DNA from: Frateuria_A sp051900535
GTDB lineage: Bacteria > Pseudomonadota > Gammaproteobacteria > Xanthomonadales > Rhodanobacteraceae
Length of the DNA: 64,000 nucleotides
Assembly: GCF_051900535.1 (NCBI RefSeq)
Contig: NZ_JBHZGI010000003.1
Location: 310,001-374,000 of the forward strand
Direction of reading: 5' to 3'
This document shows positions 9,442 to 17,211 of this stretch, one piece after another. The first letter of the stretch is position 1. The number at the start of each line of letters is the position of its first letter. The translations under genes and the position numbers were made by a program. A model generated the notes under the pieces. It saw only the letters and a program-made list of their open reading frames with translations. It made no database searches and was not told the origin of the DNA.

Positions 9442-10163
9442 CCGTGCGTTACCAGTCCGCGGGGCATACCGACACCGGCAAGGTCCGCAAGCACAACGAG
9501 GACGCGATCCTGGTGCGCGAAGACGTCGGCCTGTGGGTGGTCGCCGATGGCCTGGGCGGCCATTCGGCCGGCGACTACGCCAGCGGGTTGATCGTCGAGC
9601 GGCTGGGCTCCCTCCCGCGAAACGGCGACGTGTTCGACTTCGTCGAGTCGATCGAAGACACGCTGGCGCAGGTCAACAGCGAACTGCGCCAGGTCGCCGC
9701 GGCGCGTGGTGTCGACCTGATCGGCTCGACCGTGGTGGTGCTGGTCTACGATCCGGACTTCATGCTGTGCGGTTGGGTCGGCGACAGCCGCGCCTACTGC
9801 TTCGAGGACGGGCGACTTCGGCAGATCACCCGCGACCACGTGCATGGGCTGAAGGAGGAAGTGACCCAGTTCGCCGGTGGGCCCGCGCCCGCAAGGCCGC
9901 AACCGGGCGCCGGCGTGCTGACCCGTGCGATCGGCGCCGAGGACCGGCTGTTCGTCGACTGGGTCGTGGCCGGCAACCGCTCGGGCATGCAGTTCGTGCT
10001 GTGCTCCGATGGCATCAACAAGGAAATGTCCGACGAGGAGATCGACGCGCAGTGCGCGCGCCCGCAGCCGCCGGGCGACTTGCTGCAGGGGTTGTTCGCG
10101 CTCGCCATGGGGCGTGCTGCGCGCGACAACGTATCGGCCGTGGTCGTGCGGTTGCAGGGTTGA
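9438..10163 (+). CDS. pppA: PP2C-type serine/threonine phosphatase PppA (T6SS)
   Basis: A 241-residue PPM/PP2C phosphatase whose ATG overlaps the tagF stop (ATGA). All main family motifs are present: RKHNEDA (22-28), VADGLGGHSAGDYAS, GSTVVVLV, VGDSRAYC, CSDGINKEMSDEEI and DNVSAVVV. The metal-binding Asp residues are intact. It should remove phosphate from the Fha/TssL threonine targets and reverse PpkA action, returning the T6SS to the resting state. Translational coupling with tagF fits two negative regulators made together. Confidence 0.93.
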   Translation: MTVRYQSAGHTDTGKVRKHNEDAILVREDVGLWVVADGLGGHSAGDYASGLIVERLGSLPRNGDVFDFVESIEDTLAQVNSELRQVAAARGVDLIGSTVVVLVYDPDFMLCGWVGDSRAYCFEDGRLRQITRDHVHGLKEEVTQFAGGPAPARPQPGAGVLTRAIGAEDRLFVDWVVAGNRSGMQFVLCSDGINKEMSDEEIDAQCARPQPPGDLLQGLFALAMGRAARDNVSAVVVRLQG

Positions 10164-10173
10164 CGCGACGATC

Positions 10174-12243
10174 ATGGCCATCCCCTCGCTAAGCGCGCTC
10201 ATCGAGGCCTACCAGGCGGGCGAGCTGTCGTTGCCGGCATTGCTGGTCGACGCATTGGCCGCGCGCGGCGCGGTTCCCGCGGATCAGCATGCGGACGAGC
10301 TGCGCTGGCTAGCGCGCATGCGCGAGGAGGGCAGCCTCGATGTGGGTGTGGCGCAACTGGTGATCGAGCGCCTGGAGGCACTGCAGCGTGCCGGCGAAGA
10401 AGTTGCGTCGGTCCTGGCCATGGCCGATGCCGACGAGGCGACCTGTGTCATGCCGTCGACACGGCCGACATCGACCAGCGTCGCTGCAGACCAGGCAACC
10501 GTGGTCAAGCCGGCTACCCGGCCGGAATCCACCCGCACCGGCGCTACCGGCTCGCGCACCGCCGGCGGCACCGGCAGCGTCGACGCTGCCGGTTGGCAGC
10601 AACTGGCTGGCGTGGCCGATGGCGAGCGGGCGACGATCGGCATGCTGCTCAAAGGTCGCTTCCTGCTCGAGCGCGAGATCGGCCGCGGCGGCATGGGCGT
10701 GGTGTTCCTGGCGCGCGACGAGCGCAAGGTGGAGGCCCGCGACCGCGATCCGTACGTGGCCGTGAAAGTGCTGAACGACGAGTTCCGCCGCCATCCCGAT
10801 TCGCTGATCGCGCTGCAGCGCGAATCGCGCCGCTCGCAGCAGCTGGCGCACGACAACATCGTGCGCGTCTACGATTTCGACAAGGACGGCACCATCGTCT
10901 TCATGACGATGGAGTATGTGGACGGCTCGGACCTCAAGACGCTGATCCGCGAGAGCGCCTTCCGTGGCCTGCCGCTGGCCAGGGCAAGGCCCTTCATCGA
11001 GGGCATGGCGCGTGCGCTCAAGCGCGCGCACGACGCCGGAGTGGTGCACTCGGACTTCAAGCCCGGCAACGTGATGGTCACGCGCGAGGGCATGCCGAAG
11101 GTGTTCGACTTCGGCATCGCGCGCGCCGGCAAGCAGCCGGGCGAGGTCGCCGAGGACCAGACGGTGTTCGACGCGGGCCGGCTCGGCGCGCTGACGCCGG
11201 CCTATGCCAGCCTGGAAATGATCCAGGGCCGGCCGCCGCAGCCCACCGACGACATCTACGCGCTGGGTTGCGTCGCCTTTGAACTGCTCACCGGCAAGCA
11301 CCCGTTCGACAAGGTGAGCGCCGAGGTGGCGATGCGCGAAGGGCGCAAACCGCCGGTGGTGCCCGGGCTGACCCGTCGCCAGTACAAGGCGTTGTGCGAC
11401 GCCGTGGCCTTCACTGCCGACAAGCGCCTCAAAAGCGCTGACCTGCTCGTCGAGGGCCTGCGCGACATTGGCTTTGGCGAGCGCCTGGGGCGGCCGCTGG
11501 CGTGGACGGTGATCGGCATCCTGCTGCTGGCGGTCGTGGGCTGGGGCGCGATCGGCCAGTGGCGCGCGCGCCAGGTCGCCGAGGTCGCCGCGCGATTCCA
11601 GCCAGCCAACCCGCAACACTTCGGCGACGAAGCCGAGGCCGCCGCCGCGCTCGACCAACTGGGCGAGGACGGACGCAAAAAGCTGATGCTCGACCAGGGC
11701 GACCAGGTCCAGCAATTCCTGCTCAGCCGCGTCGATGCCTACTGGAACCCGGCGCAGGGGCGACGCGATTACGCCGCGGCCGAGCGCGTGCTCGAACTGC
11801 CCGCGCGGCTGCACCTTTTCCTGCCGCGGCTGGATCTCAGGCGCGCCGCCGTGGAGAAGGAAAAGCAGGAGCTGGACCGGCCGGTCGCAGTGAAGGCGGC
11901 GCCAGCGCCGCCGCAGGAGCGCACACCGCCGTCGCCGGTCCCGCAACCGGAATCCAGTCCACTTCCGGCAACCTCGCAGGCCTCGATTCCAGCGAAGACG
12001 ACGTCTACCCAAAGGCCGCCGGTCGCCCCGCAATCGTCCGGTCCTTCCACACGCATGCAGGAAGTCGCCGCGGGCCTGCTGCGCGAGGGCGAGCGCAACT
12101 TCTCGCAGCAGAACTATTCCGCCGCCATCGCCAACGCCAAGGCCGCGCTGCAGGTGAATCCGGGCGATGCGGCCGCCAGACGCCTGCTGCGCCGCGCCCA
12201 GCAAGCGCAGCAGAACGCCATGAACAGCATCTCGATCAACTGA
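10174..12243 (+). CDS. ppkA: PpkA-type membrane serine/threonine protein kinase (kinase 1)
   Basis: A 689-residue protein; ATG at 10174, 10 nt after pppA. Order: a short helical N-terminal domain (1-75), a Thr-rich tail (80-135), a kinase domain (about 163-435), a transmembrane helix (about 443-463) and a periplasmic part ending in a TPR-like pair. Kinase motifs: GRGGMGVVFLA (170-180), AVKV with Lys198, HSDFKPGN with catalytic Asp294, DFG at 312-314. HSD replaces HRD, so it is a non-RD kinase. The tail carries DEATCVMP (Thr90) and DQATVVKP (Thr109), like motifs in TagH and TssL and possible autophosphorylation sites. It is paralogous to the kinase at 13005, with a 78-bp identical stretch. It lacks the VWA domain of Pseudomonas PpkA. 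Confidence 0.9.
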   Translation: MAIPSLSALIEAYQAGELSLPALLVDALAARGAVPADQHADELRWLARMREEGSLDVGVAQLVIERLEALQRAGEEVASVLAMADADEATCVMPSTRPTSTSVAADQATVVKPATRPESTRTGATGSRTAGGTGSVDAAGWQQLAGVADGERATIGMLLKGRFLLEREIGRGGMGVVFLARDERKVEARDRDPYVAVKVLNDEFRRHPDSLIALQRESRRSQQLAHDNIVRVYDFDKDGTIVFMTMEYVDGSDLKTLIRESAFRGLPLARARPFIEGMARALKRAHDAGVVHSDFKPGNVMVTREGMPKVFDFGIARAGKQPGEVAEDQTVFDAGRLGALTPAYASLEMIQGRPPQPTDDIYALGCVAFELLTGKHPFDKVSAEVAMREGRKPPVVPGLTRRQYKALCDAVAFTADKRLKSADLLVEGLRDIGFGERLGRPLAWTVIGILLLAVVGWGAIGQWRARQVAEVAARFQPANPQHFGDEAEAAAALDQLGEDGRKKLMLDQGDQVQQFLLSRVDAYWNPAQGRRDYAAAERVLELPARLHLFLPRLDLRRAAVEKEKQELDRPVAVKAAPAPPQERTPPSPVPQPESSPLPATSQASIPAKTTSTQRPPVAPQSSGPSTRMQEVAAGLLREGERNFSQQNYSAAIANAKAALQVNPGDAAARRLLRRAQQAQQNAMNSISIN

Positions 12244-12256
12244 GGAAGGACTCGCC

Positions 12257-12943
12257 ATGCATGACCGAATCCGCGGTATCAGCCTTCTGGGTGCAGCCTG
12301 CGTGCTCGCCCTGGTGAGTGGTTGCGCGCAGATGGGCGGACTAGGGATGCCCGCCGCCAACACCGGCCGCACGAACGCCAGCGAACCGGCATCGCCCGAA
12401 TGCAATCCGGCGGTGGGCGGCGCCATCGGCGCGTTGGCCGGCTCGATGTTCGGCAAAGGCAAGGGCCACCTGGCCGGCGCCGCGATCGGTGCCGGCATCG
12501 GCGCGTTCGCCTGCGTGGCCTACAACTATCACGCGCGCAAGGTCAGGGACGCGCGCTCGGTCGAAGACCAGTACCGGCACGACCGCGGTGCCTTGCCGGC
12601 CAGCAACACCATCAGCGCCTACCAGACCGCGCTGCTGCCAGGCGAAACGGTCCGCTCCGGCAGCAAGGCGGCGATGCAGTCGCGCGTCACGCTGGTGCGC
12701 GGCACGAACGACATGGCGCCGCAACTGAAGGAACAGTTGACCCTGTTCGCGCCGGACGGCCGCCAGCTGACCACCGTGACCAAGGACGCCACCGCCATCG
12801 ATGGCACCGGCGAGTACGAGACCAATTTCGATTTCAGCCTGCCCAAGGGCATCCAGGACGGTCGCTACACGATGCGCTCGGCGCTCTTCATGGATGGCCA
12901 GCAGGTGCGCACCAACGAAGTCCCCATGCTGGTGGTCAGCTGA
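12257..12943 (+). CDS. Glycine-zipper lipoprotein of the T6SS regulatory operon
   Basis: A 228-residue protein with GGAAGGA 9 nt upstream of the ATG. A lipoprotein signal peptide ends in LVSGC (Cys23). Residues about 54-90 form a glycine-zipper (GGAIGALAGSMFG, GAAIGAGIGAFACVAY), which can insert in or associate with membranes. The C-terminal ~100 residues look like a beta-sandwich (DGTGEYETNFDFSLPKGIQ). I do not recognise a named family. It sits between two T6SS kinases and is envelope-located, so a role like that of the outer-membrane lipoprotein TagQ, which anchors TagR in Pseudomonas, is a reasonable inference but is not shown by similarity. Confidence 0.8.
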   Translation: MHDRIRGISLLGAACVLALVSGCAQMGGLGMPAANTGRTNASEPASPECNPAVGGAIGALAGSMFGKGKGHLAGAAIGAGIGAFACVAYNYHARKVRDARSVEDQYRHDRGALPASNTISAYQTALLPGETVRSGSKAAMQSRVTLVRGTNDMAPQLKEQLTLFAPDGRQLTTVTKDATAIDGTGEYETNFDFSLPKGIQDGRYTMRSALFMDGQQVRTNEVPMLVVS

Positions 12944-13004
12944 CCCGGATCACCCGCACACGCCGCCGTAACGGCGCGGCTGTCGCACCGACGAAGAGCT
13001 TTGC

Positions 13005-16000
13005 ATGAACACGCTTGCCGAACTGATCGCCGCCTTCCGCAACGGCCACCTGCCGCTGCCCGTGCTGCTCGATGCACTGGGCCGCCGCGGCTCGGTGCCG
13101 GAGGATCGCCACCACGACGAACTCGCGCTGTTGCGCCGCCTGCACGACGAGGGCGAACTGGATGCGGAGATCGGCCGCGTGCTGCTCGACCGGTTGATGG
13201 CGGCGCAGGTCGTGGCCGAGGACATCTCCGTGGCCGACGATGCCACGGTGGTGGCACCGACCGGGGCGGTCATGGAGGGCGATGCCACGATGGTCGTCCC
13301 GGCCCCCGTTGCCCGCGGCGCGTCCGAAGCGATGGGCGACGCCACCGTGGTCATGCCGACGTCGCGTCCGCCCGCGCCATCAGTCGACGAAGCGACCGTA
13401 GTGATGCCCGCCTCGCGCGGCGAGGCGATCGAGGACGCGCAGTCCACCGGCACCCAGTCCGGCACCGGCACCGACTCCCATTCGGGCAACAGCGCCAGCT
13501 GGGAGCGCCTGGCAGGCGCCGAGGGCGGCGACCACGCGCACGTCGGCATGCTGCTCAAGGGCCGCTTCCTGCTCGAGCGCGAGATCGGCCGCGGCGGCAT
13601 GGGCGTGGTGTTCCTGGCGCGCGACGAGCGCAAGGTCGAAGCGCGCGACCGCGATCCCTATGTCGCGGTGAAAGTGCTGAACGACGAGTTCCGCCGCCAT
13701 CCCGATTCGCTGATCGCGCTGCAGCGCGAATCGCGCCGCTCGCAGTCGCTGGCGCACGACAACATCGTGCGCGTCTACGACTTCGACAAGGACGGGACCA
13801 TCGTCTTCATGACGATGGAGTACGTCGACGGCTCGGACATGAAGGCGCTGATCCGTGAGCGCGCCTACAACGGCATGCCGTTGGCCAAGGCCCGACCGCT
13901 GATCGAGGGCATGGCCTGGGCGCTCAAGCGCGCGCACGCCGCCGGCGTGGTGCACTCGGACTTCAAGCCCGGCAACGTGATGGTCACGCGCGACGGCGTG
14001 CCGAAGGTGTTCGACTTCGGCATCGCGCGCGCCGGCAAGCACATGGGCGAGGCGGTCGGCGAACAGACCGTGTTCGACGCCGGCACGCTGGGCGCGCTCA
14101 CGCCCGCCTACGCCAGCCTCGAGATGATCCAGGGCGAGGAGCCGACGCCGAGCGACGACCTTTACGCGTTGGGTTGCGTGGCGTTCGAGCTGCTCACCGG
14201 CAAGCACCCGTTCGACAAGGTCAGCGCCGAGGTGGCGATGCGCGAAGGGCGCAAGCCGCCACTCGTGCCGGGGCTCACCCGCCGCCAGTACAAAGCGTTG
14301 TGCGACGCGGTTGCGTTCCGCGGCCAGGACCGCCTGCGCACCGCGCAGGACTTCGTCGAAGGCCTGCGCGAAATCGGTCTGCGCGAGCGCATCGGCCCGT
14401 ACCTGGCCTGGGGCGCTGGCGCCCTGGTCGTCATGGTCGCTGGCGGCTGGGGCGGAACGCAGTACCTGCACCAGCGCAAGGTGGCGCAGGTGATCGCCCG
14501 TTTCGCGCCGGGCGACGCACACCGCTACGCCGACGAGGCCCAAGCCGTGGCCGCGCTGGATACCCTCGGCGAGGAGGAGCGCAAGCGCCTCGTGCTCGAC
14601 CAGAGCGATCTCATCCAGCGCTTCCTGCTGACCCGCCTGGATGCGTACTGGAATCCCGCGCAAGGCCGTTACGACTACGCCCGCGCGCAGCAGCTGTTCG
14701 CACTGCGCGACCAGCTCAAGCTGTACTCGCCCGAGTTGGACATCCGCCGCAGCGCGATGGACCAGCAGAAGAACGAGTTGCTTAACTCGCTCGATACCCA
14801 GCTCGCCCAGCGCATCGAGGCCGGCGCGATCTTCGCCGACCAGCCGGACAACGCGATTGAGACGCTGGAAAAGATCCGCGCCATCGACCCGACCAGCAGC
14901 CTGCTCAAGAACGCCGAACTCGAACTCAAGTACGACATCGCCATCGGCGATGCGATGGCGCAGCACCACGGCGACCAGGCCGCCGCGCACCTGAAGCAGG
15001 CGCTGGCGCTGTTCCCCGATTCGGCCCGCCTGCAGCGCCGGCAGGCCCAGCTCGATGCGATAGGCACGGGCGCCGCCGTGGCGACCACCCCGACGGCCGC
15101 CGCGGCGACCAGCCTGCCAGAGGCGCGCACCGCCCTGGCGGCGTTGATCGCCCGCCCGGAAGCGAGCGCTGACTGGCAACGTCAGGTCGCCGCCGCCGTG
15201 GCGCCGCTCAAGGGCGATCCCTCGCCGCAGACCCGCGCGCTGGTCGACCAATTGGCCACCGCCATCGCCCGGGTCGCCGACCAGCAGACCGATGCGCTGC
15301 ACCTGCCACAGGACCAGGCGCTGGTCGACTTCGGCCTCAGCGTCGCGCCGCAGTCGACCGCGCTCAAGAGCGAGCATGATCGCCTGGCCACGCTGGACAA
15401 GCAGCAGCAGGATCGCCTCGCGCAGGAAAGCGCGGCAGCCGAGGTCACCGCCCGCATCGAGTCGGTCAAGCGCGCCGCCGCGGCGGGCGACACCGGCAAG
15501 GCGCAGGAATCGCTGGCGCGCATTCGCACGCTGGCGCCGCAGCATCCGTTCCTGGCCAGCGAAGGCCCGCAATTGCTGGCCGACGCCTACCTCGGCCAGG
15601 CGCGCGAGGCCTTCCGCAAGGGTCGCTACCAGGCCGCCGCCGATGTGCTTGCACGTGCCACCGGCCTGCTCGGCCAGCGCGCCGATCTCGCCAAGGCCGG
15701 CGCCCGCTACGGCCTGGCGGCCGATCTGGTGAAAGCGCGCGGCCAGGCGGTTGCCTCGACCGATCTCGATCGCATGCGGCGGCAGCTGGCGCAGGTAAAG
15801 CATGCCGATGCCGACGCGCTTGCCACGCTCGAGGCGGACATGAAGCTGCGCGGCCAGTTGGGTGAAGGTTCGCTGGCTGCCTTGCTGGACTCGCTCAAGC
15901 CGACCACGGGCGCGACCGCCACACCGGTCTCGCCGATCGCCGCGCCGGTGCCCGCCACGGACAACACCGCGACTCCGGCCCCAGGCCATGCGCCGGCAGC

Positions 16001-16700
16001 TGGCCAGCCCACGGCCGCGGCAGGGAAGGGCAGTCCGGCGGTGATCCGTCCGGCTCCAGCCACCGCCACTGCCGGACCGACGTCCGATCCTTGCGCCGCT
16101 CCCGAACTGGTCGGCGCGGGCCGCGCCTGCTTCGACACCATCGACGGCAAGCGTGGCCCCGCGCTGGTGGTCGTGCGTGCCGGCGGCAGGACACTGGCGA
16201 TGACCCGCTCGGAAATCACCATCAACGAGTACAACCGCTATTGCGCGGCCACCGGCAAGTGCAGCGCCATCACGCTGGAAGACCGCTCCGCGGGCAGCCT
16301 GCCGGTAAGCAACATCAGCGTGGCCCAGGCGCGCGCCTACGCGGCGTGGCTCGGCAGCGCCAGCGGCCACGTCTACCGCCTGCCGACCGATGCCGAGTGG
16401 CTGGCCGCCGCGCGCGCCGGCGGCGGCTGGAAGCAGGCGACGGACAGCAACTGCATCCCGCCCACCGCCGGCGCCGACGACGGTAGCGGGGCACCGATCG
16501 CGGCGCGCGGACGCAGCCCCAATCCGTGGGGTCTGATCAACCTGACCGGCAACGTCTGGGAATGGGTGGACGGCGGCGCCGCGGTCCGTGGCGGCAGCTA
16601 CACCAGCTACTGGTCCGACTGCACCGTCGACAGTCGTCGCGCCGACGGCGGCGGCGCGCAGAAGGACGTCGGCCTGCGCCTGGTGAGGGAGGTGCCATGA
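13005..16700 (+). CDS. T6SS serine/threonine kinase fused to a C-terminal FGE-sulfatase (TagR-like) domain (kinase 2)
   Basis: A 1231-residue protein. Its N-terminal 490 residues parallel kinase 1: helical domain, Thr-rich tail, kinase (Lys223, HSDFKPGN with Asp319, DFG 337-339) and a transmembrane helix (about 465-485). The tail carries four motif copies, at Thr81 (DDATVVAP), Thr95 (GDATMVVP), Thr114 (GDATVVMP) and Thr131 (DEATVVMP). A long, mostly helical, TPR-like periplasmic region follows, then a Pro/Ala/Thr linker. Residues about 1027-1231 form an FGE-sulfatase/SUMF1 domain (MTRSEITINEYNRYC, VYRLPTDAEW, NPWGLINLTGNVWEWVDG, RGGSY). In Pseudomonas, TagR is a separate periplasmic FGE-fold protein that stimulates PpkA; here sensor and kinase look joined. 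Enzymatic formylglycine formation is unlikely. Confidence 0.9.
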   Translation: MNTLAELIAAFRNGHLPLPVLLDALGRRGSVPEDRHHDELALLRRLHDEGELDAEIGRVLLDRLMAAQVVAEDISVADDATVVAPTGAVMEGDATMVVPAPVARGASEAMGDATVVMPTSRPPAPSVDEATVVMPASRGEAIEDAQSTGTQSGTGTDSHSGNSASWERLAGAEGGDHAHVGMLLKGRFLLEREIGRGGMGVVFLARDERKVEARDRDPYVAVKVLNDEFRRHPDSLIALQRESRRSQSLAHDNIVRVYDFDKDGTIVFMTMEYVDGSDMKALIRERAYNGMPLAKARPLIEGMAWALKRAHAAGVVHSDFKPGNVMVTRDGVPKVFDFGIARAGKHMGEAVGEQTVFDAGTLGALTPAYASLEMIQGEEPTPSDDLYALGCVAFELLTGKHPFDKVSAEVAMREGRKPPLVPGLTRRQYKALCDAVAFRGQDRLRTAQDFVEGLREIGLRERIGPYLAWGAGALVVMVAGGWGGTQYLHQRKVAQVIARFAPGDAHRYADEAQAVAALDTLGEEERKRLVLDQSDLIQRFLLTRLDAYWNPAQGRYDYARAQQLFALRDQLKLYSPELDIRRSAMDQQKNELLNSLDTQLAQRIEAGAIFADQPDNAIETLEKIRAIDPTSSLLKNAELELKYDIAIGDAMAQHHGDQAAAHLKQALALFPDSARLQRRQAQLDAIGTGAAVATTPTAAAATSLPEARTALAALIARPEASADWQRQVAAAVAPLKGDPSPQTRALVDQLATAIARVADQQTDALHLPQDQALVDFGLSVAPQSTALKSEHDRLATLDKQQQDRLAQESAAAEVTARIESVKRAAAAGDTGKAQESLARIRTLAPQHPFLASEGPQLLADAYLGQAREAFRKGRYQAAADVLARATGLLGQRADLAKAGARYGLAADLVKARGQAVASTDLDRMRRQLAQVKHADADALATLEADMKLRGQLGEGSLAALLDSLKPTTGATATPVSPIAAPVPATDNTATPAPGHAPAAGQPTAAAGKGSPAVIRPAPATATAGPTSDPCAAPELVGAGRACFDTIDGKRGPALVVVRAGGRTLAMTRSEITINEYNRYCAATGKCSAITLEDRSAGSLPVSNISVAQARAYAAWLGSASGHVYRLPTDAEWLAAARAGGGWKQATDSNCIPPTAGADDGSGAPIAARGRSPNPWGLINLTGNVWEWVDGGAAVRGGSYTSYWSDCTVDSRRADGGGAQKDVGLRLVREVP

Positions 16701-17011
16701 ACGAGCGCGAGCACATCGTCAACCGAGACCTGAGCCTGCTCGACGAGGCCCACTACGGCGGCCGGATCGCGCGCGCCGAATACCGGGCGCGCCGACGCAA
16801 TGTGCTGGCTGCCTTGCGCGACAGCCATGGCATCACCGCCCGGAATGCCCTCGTGCAGCCGCCGCGCGCCGCGGAGGCTCGGCTCGACGACGACATGTTG
16901 CCGGTGCTGCTGGGCGGGGGCGCGCGCTCGAGCCGGATGTTGCTGGCCGTGTTTGCCGCCGGTGCGCTGGTGTGCGCCCTGCTGCTCGGCCTGCTCTTTT
17001 TTGCCGCCTGA
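16697..17011 (+). CDS. Small membrane protein at the end of the T6SS operon
   Basis: A 104-residue protein whose ATG overlaps the stop of the kinase 2 gene (ATGA), so it is translationally coupled. Residues 1-75 are charged and probably cytoplasmic; residues about 80-102 form one transmembrane helix at the very C-terminus (MLLAVFAAGALVCALLLGLL), giving a tail-anchored layout. I do not recognise a family. Tight coupling to the kinase suggests an accessory of the kinase complex. Confidence 0.75.
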   Translation: MNEREHIVNRDLSLLDEAHYGGRIARAEYRARRRNVLAALRDSHGITARNALVQPPRAAEARLDDDMLPVLLGGGARSSRMLLAVFAAGALVCALLLGLLFFAA

Positions 17012-17211
17012 AATGTGAATGTCTGATGAGTAAAGCGTGAACGAAAACGACCTCTAATGGGCGGTTTTGTTGACGCAGTTCGCACTACTGGGTGAGGGCG
17101 CGTGTTTGCGCGGCCCGCCAGCGGCCGGGCCCGAAACCCGGCCGTTGGCGCTGATGCGGTCGCCGGCAACCGGCACCGCGCCAAGGAACCGGTCATCAAG
17201 AGGGGAATGTC

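Noticed and set aside
9925..10173. Upstream extension of the first kinase gene into pppA
   Set aside because: The extra residues are a shadow of pppA; the ATG at 10174 gives an N-terminus matching the paralogue at 13005.
16000..16700. FGE domain considered as a real formylglycine-generating enzyme
   Set aside because: No sulfatase is nearby, and T6SS kinase fusion and TagR precedent point to a sensing role.
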